DNA of 11,037 nucleotides. It comes from Anaerolineae bacterium. GTDB taxonomy: Bacteria; Chloroflexota; Anaerolineae; JAFGEY01. The notes beneath the pieces were generated by a model that saw nothing but the letters and a program-made list of their open reading frames with translations, did no database searches and was not told the DNA's origin. Where the stretch lies: positions 1 through 11,037 of the forward strand of contig JAFGJF010000318.1 of assembly GCA_016929205.1 (NCBI GenBank), read 5' to 3'. Made by a program: the position numbers and the translations under genes. Position 1 is the first letter of the stretch; every line of letters begins with the position of its first letter. This document shows positions 1 through 7,111 of this stretch, piece by piece.

Positions 1-1
1 G

Positions 2-865
2 GACTGGGCCAGCATCTCGACCGAGGATACCAGCGGGGTGATCACCGCCCTGTGGGCGCGCGGGTTGCGCGAGTTTGCCGAAATGGCGGACTGGTTGGGC
101 GAGAACGCCAGCCGCGAGTGGGCACAGGAACGTTATGACTGTGCCAAAGCGGGGTTTGATATCTTTTGGGATGAGCAGCGCGGGTCCTATGTGGACCACG
201 TCGTCGATGGCGTGCGCCGTCCGGAGATGAGCCAGTTGGGCGGGGCGTTTGCTATCATCTCCGGGCTGGCGCCCGAGGCGCGATGGGCGCGGATCATCGA
301 TACGATCACCGACCCAGACAAGCTGGTTGTCCGCTCGTGGACGGGCGGCCCGGATGGGGACTATTCGCAGGACAAGATCCGAAAGCAGATGCAGGGTATC
401 TATGAGCCCGATTGGGACGTCGAGGCCGAGATCGTGATCGGCGAACCGTTTATCAGCTATGTCGTGCACGACGCCGTGGCCAAGGCCGGAAAAGCTGACC
501 GGCTGCCCGATCTTTATCCGCGATGGTCGCAGTTCCTGGTAGATGATTTCGATACTATCGGCGAGTGCTGGGGATGGGGCACGCACGTGCATGGTTGGAG
601 CTGCACGCCGACCAAGGATCTGGTGTTTTATACCTTGGGTGTCACGCCGGCCGAACCGGGCTATACCGTCGCTCGCATCGCCCCGCGCCTGGGGCGACTG
701 ACCTGGGCCAAGGGTAAGGTGCCCACGCCATATGGGCTGATCGCCGTCCACGCCACGGCGGATCTGGTCACGGTGGATTCTCCCGTGCCGGTGATCGTCG
801 ATCTGCGGGGGCAGAAAGAGCAAATCCTGCCTGCAGGACATCACGAGATAAAGGCCGACAAGTAA
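2..865 (+). CDS. Alpha-L-rhamnosidase-like glycosidase (GH78-like), C-terminal part; 5' end outside window
   Basis: The reading frame is open from the first full codon (position 2), so the gene begins upstream; the GTG at 38 is internal. The 287 visible residues look like the last helices of the (alpha/alpha)6 barrel plus the C-terminal beta-sandwich of GH78-type enzymes. The segment TIGECWGWGTHVHGW (about visible residues 185-199) has the usual layout of a glutamate followed by a His-Gly/Ala-Trp motif, then a Thr-Pro-x-x-Asp-Leu stretch and LGVTPAEPGY...IAPRLGRLTWAKG, which is the typical GH78 C-terminal signature. In GH78 a glutamate in this region acts as catalytic base; E188 of the visible part is the candidate by position. 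The family removes terminal alpha-L-rhamnose from glycans or glycosides. It ends with TAA, 121 nt before the next gene. It could belong to a GH78-related family of other specificity. It is not the missing end of the GH78 gene at the other edge of the window. Confidence 0.75.
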   Translation, partial: DWASISTEDTSGVITALWARGLREFAEMADWLGENASREWAQERYDCAKAGFDIFWDEQRGSYVDHVVDGVRRPEMSQLGGAFAIISGLAPEARWARIIDTITDPDKLVVRSWTGGPDGDYSQDKIRKQMQGIYEPDWDVEAEIVIGEPFISYVVHDAVAKAGKADRLPDLYPRWSQFLVDDFDTIGECWGWGTHVHGWSCTPTKDLVFYTLGVTPAEPGYTVARIAPRLGRLTWAKGKVPTPYGLIAVHATADLVTVDSPVPVIVDLRGQKEQILPAGHHEIKADK

Positions 866-880
866 CAAGTTATGAGACCT

Positions 881-909
881 GGCACAGGTTGCGCTGTGCA
901 ACTCGTGCC
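881..909 (+). promoter_or_regulatory. Imperfect 12-bp hairpin / operator-like dyad after the first gene
   Basis: Arms GGCAC-AG-GTTGC (881-892) and GCAAC-TC-GTGCC (898-909) flank a 5-nt loop. Ten Watson-Crick pairs, one G-U pair and one A-C mismatch form a symmetric stem that starts 15 nt after the TAA. No run of T follows, so it is not a classical intrinsic terminator. It could be a mRNA-stabilising or attenuating hairpin. The inner palindrome GTTGCGCTGTGCAAC could also be a repressor operator for the downstream operon. The pairing is seen directly; the role is inference. Confidence 0.5.
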
Positions 910-972
910 GTCTATCTTGTGGCTGTTGCAATTCGGCATCATATCACGCTCATGTGCCAAGTTGTACCTTTT

Positions 973-977
973 GGAGG
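973..977 (+). promoter_or_regulatory. Ribosome-binding site GGAGG that fixes the esterase start at 987
   Basis: GGAGG lies 9 nt before the ATG at 987. The alternative in-frame ATG at 954 has no such site, and the 11 residues it would add do not resemble the family. This places the start at 987. Confidence 0.8.
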
Positions 978-986
978 ACTATAGCA

Positions 987-1859
987 ATGCATTCTACCTT
1001 ATCTACGGAGGACGGGCCGGAAGTCATTCCGCTGTGGCCCAGTGGCGCGCCGGGGTCTGAGGACTGGACCCAACAGGAACAGGAATCGATCATTCCCCCC
1101 AGCCTCAAGGTCGTTCGAAACGTCACTCAGCCAACTCTGACTGCATTTTTCCCCGATCCGGCTACGGCTAACGGCACGGCGGTGATCGTCTGTCCCGGAG
1201 GGGCGTTTCATTTCCTGTCGATCGATATGGAGGGCACAGACGTCGCACGCTGGCTCAACATGCGCGGGGTGGCGGCGTTCGTGCTCAAATACCGGCTCGT
1301 TTGCACGGGCGATGACTTTCCCGAGGCGGTGTGGAAAACGCTCAACGACCGGCAGGCGATGGCTGGTCGGATGGCGCCGCTGCGTCCACTGATCCTCGCG
1401 GATGGACAGCAGGCCGTGCGTCTGGTGCGCGAGCGCGCGGCTGAATGGGGCATCGCCGCCGACCGGATCGGCATCATCGGTTTCTCGGCCGGCAGTGCGG
1501 TGACGGTCAGCGTCGCCCTCGATCACGATAATAGCAGCCGACCGGATTTTGCAGGAACGATCTATGGCGGCGGCAGACAAGACATCCCCATACCGGTCGA
1601 TGCCCCGCCGCTGTTCATCCTCTGCGCCGACGACGATCTGATGGCCTCGCCGGAAAGCGTGCGCCTGTATTCTGACTGGAAGGCGGCCGGCCATTCGGTC
1701 GAGCTGCATATCTATTCAAAAGGCGGGCATGGGTTTGGCATGCGAAAACAGGGTCTGCCAAGCGATACCTGGATCGATCGTTTTGGCGATTGGCTGCGGG
1801 TGCAGGGACTGCTCGCTCCGATGCAAGAAGGAAAGCACACACATGACAAAACGATTTGA
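987..1859 (+). CDS. Alpha/beta-hydrolase carbohydrate esterase (acetyl-xylan-esterase-like)
   Basis: This 290-residue serine hydrolase lacks a signal peptide, so it is likely cytoplasmic. Motifs appear in the usual alpha/beta-hydrolase order: the oxyanion-hole strand VIVCPGGAF (near residue 70), the nucleophile elbow GFSAG with Ser167, an acidic CADDD cluster (Asp215-217, one of which should be the triad acid), and GGHGFG with His248. The N-terminal pattern PLWPSGAPGSE...FFPDP followed by CPGGAF is characteristic of the BD-FAE/dienelactone-hydrolase-like esterases. These are often annotated as acetyl-xylan esterases or, misleadingly, as endo-xylanase B. The family removes acetyl or similar acyl groups from sugars. 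It is the first gene after the 866-986 leader, and its last 17 nt overlap the next gene, which suggests coupled translation. The substrate is inferred from its glycosidase neighbours; a general short-chain esterase is possible. Confidence 0.82.
   Translation: MHSTLSTEDGPEVIPLWPSGAPGSEDWTQQEQESIIPPSLKVVRNVTQPTLTAFFPDPATANGTAVIVCPGGAFHFLSIDMEGTDVARWLNMRGVAAFVLKYRLVCTGDDFPEAVWKTLNDRQAMAGRMAPLRPLILADGQQAVRLVRERAAEWGIAADRIGIIGFSAGSAVTVSVALDHDNSSRPDFAGTIYGGGRQDIPIPVDAPPLFILCADDDLMASPESVRLYSDWKAAGHSVELHIYSKGGHGFGMRKQGLPSDTWIDRFGDWLRVQGLLAPMQEGKHTHDKTI
1828..1832 (+). promoter_or_regulatory. Ribosome-binding site AAGGA that fixes the start at 1843
   Basis: AAGGA lies 10 nt before the ATG at 1843, inside the end of the esterase gene. 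A longer in-frame opening from 1729 would add a 38-residue cysteine-rich tail that only reads the esterase gene out of frame, so 1843 is preferred. Confidence 0.7.
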
Positions 1860-4584
1860 GGACGTGCTGGCGGGCCAAGAGGCCAACTATATCCTGCCGT
1901 TCATCTGGCAGCGTGGCGAAGACGAGGCGATCATCCGCGAAGAAATGGCGCGTATCGATGCGTCGGGGATCAAGGCGGTCTGTGTGGAGGCCAGGCCCCA
2001 CCCGGATTTCCTGGGGCCACAATGGTGGCGCGATATCGACATCATTATGGAGGAGGCCAGGCTTCGCGGGATGCGGGTGTGGATGCTCGACGACGATCAT
2101 TTTCCGACCGGCCATGCGGCGGGCAAGAACGCGAACGCGCCGGCGGCGCTGCGCCGCCTGTTTCTACAGGAGCACCACGTCGACGCGATCGGCCCGCAGG
2201 ACAATGCATCCGTTCTGATCAAGCCCTGGTTCATGGATTTTCGCAGGCCCACAGCCGCCGAGGGAACCCTGGTAGCTGCCATCGCTGCCCGGCGCGGCGC
2301 GGCAAACAATCTGTTGACGGGCGAATTCGTCGACCTGACCTCGCGCGTACAAGACGACGTGCTCTACTGGGATGTTTCGGAGGGAACCTGGCGCATCTTT
2401 TTGCTGATGGCCTCTCCCACCGCCGGCAGCGAGCGGCACCAGGATTATATCAACCCGCTGGTCTCTGAATCGGTCCGGGTGTTGATCGATACGGTGTACG
2501 AGGCGTTCTATGAGCGCTATGGGGATGATTTCGGCCACACCTTTGCCGGGTTTTTCTCCGACGAGCCCGGTTTTTACAACGACAGAGAGGTCTTTGACTA
2601 CCAGTCCAAGCTGGGCAAAGTGGGGGTTGCTCTGCCGTGGAGAGACGATCTGCTAGAACAGCTCGAAGCCGCGTTCGGTCAGGACTATCTGGTTTACCTG
2701 CCCCTGTTGTGGCACGATGGCGGCGAACTGACCAGTGCGGTTCGTTACACGTATATGGATGCGGTGAGCAAGCTCTATGCCGAGCACTTTACCCAACAGA
2801 TCGGCGATTGGTGCCGGGCTCACCGGGTGGAATACATCGGGCACGTGCTTGAGGACAACGGCGTGCACACTCGCCTGGGATGTGGCGCCGGGCATTACTT
2901 TCGCGCGCTGTGGGGGCAGGATATGGCGGGGCTGGACGTGGTGTTGTGGCAGCTCGTGCCCGGGTTTGACGAGGGTCCTTTTGCCGGCGTTTCCGGCGAG
3001 CTGGATGGCGAGTTCTTTCATTACGGCCTGGCCAAGATGGGGTCTTCTTTGGCCCACATCGATGCCAAGAAAAAAGGGCGCGCGATGTGCGAGCTGTTCG
3101 GCGCTTACGGTTGGCGAGAAGGCCTCAAGCTGATGAAGTGGATGACCGATCATTTGCTGGTCAGAGGCGTCAACTATTTCGTTCCCCATGCCTTTTCACA
3201 GGCCGAATTTCCCGATCGCGATTGCCCGCCCCATATGTACGCGCGGGGCAAGAATCCACAATACCGGTATTACCGGGTGCTGAACCAGTATACCAACCGG
3301 GTCAGTCATTTGCTATCCGGGGGGCATCACGTCGCTTCTGCCGCGGTGCTCTACCACGCCGAGGCCGAATGGTCGGCCAGCGAACCATGGGCGGGATGGA
3401 TGCCGTTCCACAAACCGGTGAGAGCCTTGATGCAAAACCAGATTGATTGTGACGTGCTGCCCGGAGATATCTTGATCGACGCGGCTGCCATCTCGGACGG
3501 CAAACTCGTGGTTGCAGATGAGGCATACCACTGCCTGATCGTGCCGTATAGCGAGGCGCTGCCCGGCTGGCTGTTGTCCCGCCTGGCCGATCTGGCCGAT
3601 CAAGGGTTGCCCTTGCTGTTCATCGATCGCCTGCCCGCGCGTGCCAGCGATCGGCATAACGCCAGCCGCGCACTCGAACGATTGGCGGATCACCACGAGG
3701 TGCGGCGTGTGTCGTTGCAAGAGCTGGTTGGCCTGATCAAAGAGATGGATTTTTACGAGATCGAGGTCCACGGCGAGCAGCCATATTTACACTATTATCA
3801 TACGCGATACCCGGATCTGGACGTGTATCTGTTTTTCAACGAGCATCCGTATCACAGTGTCAGGACGACGGTCGACATGCCCACAAATGGGCGCACCCTG
3901 CTGTACGATGCGTTCGCCAATCAGGTCTATCAATCAGATGGCGTAGAAAGCCAAGGTCGTACAAGCCTCCCCTTGCAGCTCGATCCCTACGAATCGATCG
4001 TCGTTTTGACGGGACCGGGCATCGATCACGTCATCGCCGGCCACCCACATCGCTCACACAAGCACTATGCAAATGCGTTGGCAGTCAACGGTCCCTGGAC
4101 GGTTTCCACGGCGACTTCGGAGCAGTATCCGTTGTTTGAGACTTGGGGCGAAATAAATGAATTGATCGATATGAGCCGGCCGGGTGTGCTGCCGCACTTT
4201 TCTGGGACTTGGCGCTACGAGACATCGTTCGAGTGGCCAGGTTCGGCGGATATAGACCATCCGAGTGAGGAGGCAGTGATCGACCTTGGCCAGGTTTACG
4301 AGACCGCAGAAGTATGGGTGAACGGGCACGCGGCAGGCGGCGGATACAACCCATCCGGCGGATACAACCCATCCGGCGGATACAACCCATCCGGCGGATA
4401 CAACCCATCCGTCTGCATTTGCCCGCCTTATCGCCTACAAGTTGGTGAGTTGTTACGACCCGGCACGAATGCGCTGGTCGTCGAGGTGACCAATACGCTG
4501 GTCAAGGATCAGCACGACTTTTTATCTCGTTTCGCTCAACAGGAGCCGAGCGGATTGTTGGGTCCCGTGCGTGTGTTAACCTGA
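1843..4584 (+). CDS. Large glycoside-hydrolase-like protein with TIM-barrel and C-terminal galactose-binding-like jelly-roll (GH106/GH2-related)
   Basis: The protein has 913 residues and no signal peptide. Residues ~10-430 look like a (beta/alpha)8 barrel, including GMRVWMLDDDHFPTG and two acidic motifs on predicted strand ends: FSDEP (D240, E241) and GHVLEDNG (H334, E337). These two glutamates are the candidate catalytic pair, which I infer from motif position. Residues ~500-680 (ASAAVLYHAEAEW...LIVPYSEALPG...GLPLLFID) resemble the glutamine-amidotransferase-like domain found after barrels of this kind, as in GH42. The C-terminus (~790-913: GTWRYETSFEW, AEVWVNG, PPYRLQVGELLRPGTNALVVEVTNTL) is the GH2/GH106-type sugar-binding jelly-roll. 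Activity is uncertain; such proteins are often annotated only as glycosyl hydrolase, and alpha-rhamnosidase is one option given the GH78 neighbours. The 72-bp tandem repeat at 4339-4410 adds 24 residues to a jelly-roll loop. The gene overlaps the esterase by 17 nt and is followed 34 nt later by the GH3 gene. Confidence 0.7.
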   Translation: MTKRFEDVLAGQEANYILPFIWQRGEDEAIIREEMARIDASGIKAVCVEARPHPDFLGPQWWRDIDIIMEEARLRGMRVWMLDDDHFPTGHAAGKNANAPAALRRLFLQEHHVDAIGPQDNASVLIKPWFMDFRRPTAAEGTLVAAIAARRGAANNLLTGEFVDLTSRVQDDVLYWDVSEGTWRIFLLMASPTAGSERHQDYINPLVSESVRVLIDTVYEAFYERYGDDFGHTFAGFFSDEPGFYNDREVFDYQSKLGKVGVALPWRDDLLEQLEAAFGQDYLVYLPLLWHDGGELTSAVRYTYMDAVSKLYAEHFTQQIGDWCRAHRVEYIGHVLEDNGVHTRLGCGAGHYFRALWGQDMAGLDVVLWQLVPGFDEGPFAGVSGELDGEFFHYGLAKMGSSLAHIDAKKKGRAMCELFGAYGWREGLKLMKWMTDHLLVRGVNYFVPHAFSQAEFPDRDCPPHMYARGKNPQYRYYRVLNQYTNRVSHLLSGGHHVASAAVLYHAEAEWSASEPWAGWMPFHKPVRALMQNQIDCDVLPGDILIDAAAISDGKLVVADEAYHCLIVPYSEALPGWLLSRLADLADQGLPLLFIDRLPARASDRHNASRALERLADHHEVRRVSLQELVGLIKEMDFYEIEVHGEQPYLHYYHTRYPDLDVYLFFNEHPYHSVRTTVDMPTNGRTLLYDAFANQVYQSDGVESQGRTSLPLQLDPYESIVVLTGPGIDHVIAGHPHRSHKHYANALAVNGPWTVSTATSEQYPLFETWGEINELIDMSRPGVLPHFSGTWRYETSFEWPGSADIDHPSEEAVIDLGQVYETAEVWVNGHAAGGGYNPSGGYNPSGGYNPSGGYNPSVCICPPYRLQVGELLRPGTNALVVEVTNTLVKDQHDFLSRFAQQEPSGLLGPVRVLT
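4339..4410 (+). repeat. Array A: four identical 18-bp tandem repeats inside the GH-like gene
   Basis: Four perfect copies of GGCGGATACAACCCATCC lie at 4339, 4357, 4375 and 4393. They are in frame and encode GGYNPS four times (residues 833-856). The flanking protein, VWVNGHAAG and VCICPPYRL, reads as a continuous jelly-roll if the array is removed, so the array looks like a clean 72-bp insertion in a loop. Each junction makes the perfect dyad ATCCG-G-CGGAT, and each unit contains GGAT-N7-ATCC. The same repeat family recurs at 8390-8443. Confidence 0.95.
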
Positions 4585-4618
4585 TCTGGATGTATTATTT
4601 TTTGATGGAGGAAAAAAC

Positions 4619-7081
4619 GTGCAAGAGAAAATCGAATCGCTTTTGAAACAAATGACGTTGGAAGAAAAAGTAGCTATGGCTGCCGGGGCCGATTTGTGGC
4701 ACAGTACCGCTGTGGAACGGCTGGGTGTCCCATCGATCAAGGTAACCGACGGGCCGAACGGCGCGCGCGGCGGCGATTTTGGCGGTGGCGTTGGCTCGGC
4801 GTGCTTTCCGGTGGGCATCTGCCTGGGATCGACCTGGAATCCCGATCTGATCGAACGTGTAGGGCAGGCGCTGGGCGAGGAGGTCAAGTCCAAGCAGGCG
4901 CACATTTTGCTGGCCCCTACGGTCAACATCCATCGCTCGCCGCTCAACGGCCGCAATTTTGAGTGCTATTCGGAGGATCCCTACCTGACGGCGCGCATCG
5001 CGGCGGCCTATATCAAGGGCGTGCAAAAACAGGGCGTGGGCGCGTGCATCAAGCATTTTGTGTGCAACGATTCAGAATTTGAGCGCCATTCAATCAGCTC
5101 CGAGGTTGGCGAACGCGCGCTGCGCGAGATTTATTTGCCGCCGTTCGAGACTGCGGTTAACGAGAGTGGCGTCTGGGCGGTGATGAGTGCCTACAACAAG
5201 GTCAACGGTACCTACTGTAGCGAAAATCACTACACACTGCTCGATATCCTCAAAGGCGAGTGGAACTTTGAGGGCATCGTTATCTCGGATTGGGGTGGGA
5301 CCTATAGCACGGCCGACGCGGCCAACAACGGCCTCGATCTCGAGATGCCCGGTCCGGCGCGGTGGATGGGAGAGAAACTGCTTGAAGCGGTGCAGAATGG
5401 CCAGGTCGGTGAAGCGGCTATCGACGACAAGGTGCGCCGCCTGCTGCGGACGATCTTGAAAGCCGGCGTGCAAGAGGGGCCGGAAGCGCCCGAACAGGCG
5501 ATCGACCGGCCCGAACACCGCAAGCTGATCCGCCAGGCGGCCGGCGAGGGGATCGTGCTGCTCAAAAACGACGGCGTGCTGCCGCTGAATGGCGTGAAAC
5601 GGATCGCCGTCATCGGCCCGAACGCGGTGGAAGCCAAGGTGATGGGCGGCGGCAGCGCCCACGTCAAGGCGCATTACGTCGTTTCGCCGTTGGACGGGAT
5701 CCGGGCCCGGGCGGGAGATGGCATCGAGGTGACGTATGCATTGGGGTGTACCAATTACAAGGATATCCCCGAACTCAAGACGGAGTGGTTGACCCCATCG
5801 GGCAAAAAAGGCAGCGGTGGAACGGTCGCGTATTTTAACAACCTCGATCTTGAAGGCGACCCCGTGCTGACGGAACCACTCGATCGCACGCGGTTGATGT
5901 GGTTTGGGCAGGTTGCGCCCGGTGTGGATCGCGCTTGTTTTTCGGCTCGCCTGACCGGGACACTCACCGTGCCCGAGTCTGGTACGTATACTTTGGGCTT
6001 AACCAGTGTCGGGCTAAGCCGGATGTTTATCGACGGCGAATTGGTTATCGACAACTGGACTGATTACAAGCCTATGCGCGGACCCTTTGCTCGGGATCAT
6101 CAAGCTCCGACTGCCGAGGTCGAGTTGGCTGCCGGACAACCTTATCAGCTGGTGGTTGAATACAGCAAACAGCAGGCACCGAGATTTGCCATGCTGCGTA
6201 TTGGCTGCCTGCCTGCCGAACCTGCCGATCTGATGGAGCGCGCGGTACAGGCCGCTGCCGAGGCCGACGTAGCTCTGGTGTTCATCGGCACCGGTGGCGA
6301 GTGGGAAAGCGAGGGCTTTGACCGGCCCGATATGGAACTGCCCGGCCAGCAGATCGAACTGTTGGAAAAAGTCGCCGCCGCCAACCCCAATACCGTCGTC
6401 GTGCTCAACACCGGCTCGCCGATCAGCGTGCCCTGGCTCGACGAGGTGGCGGCAGTGGTCGAGGCGTGGTTCCCCGGTCAGGAGTGCGGCAACGCCATCG
6501 CCGACGTGCTCTTTGGCGACGTGAACCCCTCCGGCAAGCTGTCGCAAAGCTGGCCTGTACGCCTGCAAGATAACCCGGCGTTCATCAATTACCCGGGCGA
6601 AAACGGCCGGGTGGTTTATGGCGAAGGGCTGTTTGTCGGCTACCGCTACTATGACAAAAAACAGATCGTGCCACGGTTCCCCTTTGGTTACGGACTGTCG
6701 TATACCACGTTCGCGTACGACAACTTGAGACTGGACAAGGCCGGGTACACGTTGGGGGAGGCGATTACGGTCTCGGTGGACGTTACGAACACCGGATCGA
6801 TCGCGGGACACGAGGTGGTCCAGCTTTACGTGCGCGACGTGGAAAGCAGCCTGGTACGGCCTGAGAAGGAATTGAAAGCATTTGCCAAGGTGGCTTTGGT
6901 ACCGGGAGAGACAAAAACAGTAACGCTGGAACTGGATGAACGAGCTTTGAGTTTTTACGACGATGCCCAGGCACGGTGGGTGGCTCAAGCTGGTGAGTTC
7001 CAGGTGCTCGTGGGCGCGTCGTCACGCGACATTCGCTGCAAGGCGGCGTTTATACTCAATGTGCCGGTAGAAAAAGAGTGA
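4619..7081 (+). CDS. GH3 beta-glycosidase with inserted PA14 domain (beta-glucosidase type)
   Basis: The protein has 820 residues and starts at GTG, 7 nt after GGAGG (4607-4611); there is no signal peptide. The GH3 barrel is clear: VTDGPNGARG, a Lys-His pair at 145-146 (KHFVCNDSEFER) and GIVISDWGG with the predicted nucleophile Asp224. A PA14 domain (~385-530: SARLTGTLTVPESGTYTLGLTSVGLSRMFIDGE) is inserted in the second domain. It is followed by GEWESEGFDRPDMELPG (from residue 561), which carries the probable acid/base glutamate. A fibronectin-III-like domain (~700-800: VDVTNTGSIAGHEVVQLYVRD) closes the protein. This architecture matches PA14-containing GH3 beta-glucosidases such as the Kluyveromyces marxianus enzyme, where PA14 shapes the subsites for short substrates. 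It probably removes terminal beta-D-glucose from oligosaccharides or glycosides in the cytoplasm; beta-xylosidase activity cannot be excluded. It lies 34 nt after the preceding gene and 30 nt before the next. Confidence 0.93.
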   Translation: MQEKIESLLKQMTLEEKVAMAAGADLWHSTAVERLGVPSIKVTDGPNGARGGDFGGGVGSACFPVGICLGSTWNPDLIERVGQALGEEVKSKQAHILLAPTVNIHRSPLNGRNFECYSEDPYLTARIAAAYIKGVQKQGVGACIKHFVCNDSEFERHSISSEVGERALREIYLPPFETAVNESGVWAVMSAYNKVNGTYCSENHYTLLDILKGEWNFEGIVISDWGGTYSTADAANNGLDLEMPGPARWMGEKLLEAVQNGQVGEAAIDDKVRRLLRTILKAGVQEGPEAPEQAIDRPEHRKLIRQAAGEGIVLLKNDGVLPLNGVKRIAVIGPNAVEAKVMGGGSAHVKAHYVVSPLDGIRARAGDGIEVTYALGCTNYKDIPELKTEWLTPSGKKGSGGTVAYFNNLDLEGDPVLTEPLDRTRLMWFGQVAPGVDRACFSARLTGTLTVPESGTYTLGLTSVGLSRMFIDGELVIDNWTDYKPMRGPFARDHQAPTAEVELAAGQPYQLVVEYSKQQAPRFAMLRIGCLPAEPADLMERAVQAAAEADVALVFIGTGGEWESEGFDRPDMELPGQQIELLEKVAAANPNTVVVLNTGSPISVPWLDEVAAVVEAWFPGQECGNAIADVLFGDVNPSGKLSQSWPVRLQDNPAFINYPGENGRVVYGEGLFVGYRYYDKKQIVPRFPFGYGLSYTTFAYDNLRLDKAGYTLGEAITVSVDVTNTGSIAGHEVVQLYVRDVESSLVRPEKELKAFAKVALVPGETKTVTLELDERALSFYDDAQARWVAQAGEFQVLVGASSRDIRCKAAFILNVPVEKE

Positions 7082-7111
7082 TATTCGATTCGTTTTCAAA
7101 GGAGGTTTCCA

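Larger units (their letters stand above)
866..986. other. Intergenic leader between GH78-like gene and esterase gene
   Basis: This is the only gap over 50 nt in the window and the most likely place for a promoter or control site of the downstream five-gene run. It contains the dyad at 881-909 and the ribosome-binding site at 973-977. I looked for sigma70-type boxes: TTGTGG (917-922) with CATATC (940-945) at 17-nt spacing is the best pair, but it matches the consensus poorly, so I do not call a promoter. No small gene is convincing here. Confidence 0.5.

Noticed and set aside
999..1709. Long open frame on the minus strand across the esterase gene
   Set aside because: It mirrors the plus-strand codon structure of a clear alpha/beta-hydrolase and encodes no recognisable domain.
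1729..1842. Upstream extension of the 913-residue protein
   Set aside because: This stretch reads the end of the esterase gene in another frame; the AAGGA-preceded ATG at 1843 fits the family start.
4339..4410. Tandem array considered as a CRISPR array
   Set aside because: The units are 18 bp, directly adjacent with no spacers, and lie inside an open reading frame.
4585..4618. T-rich gap before the GH3 gene, as a terminator
   Set aside because: There is a T-run but no preceding GC-rich stem; the ribosome-binding site follows at once, so read-through within an operon is more likely.
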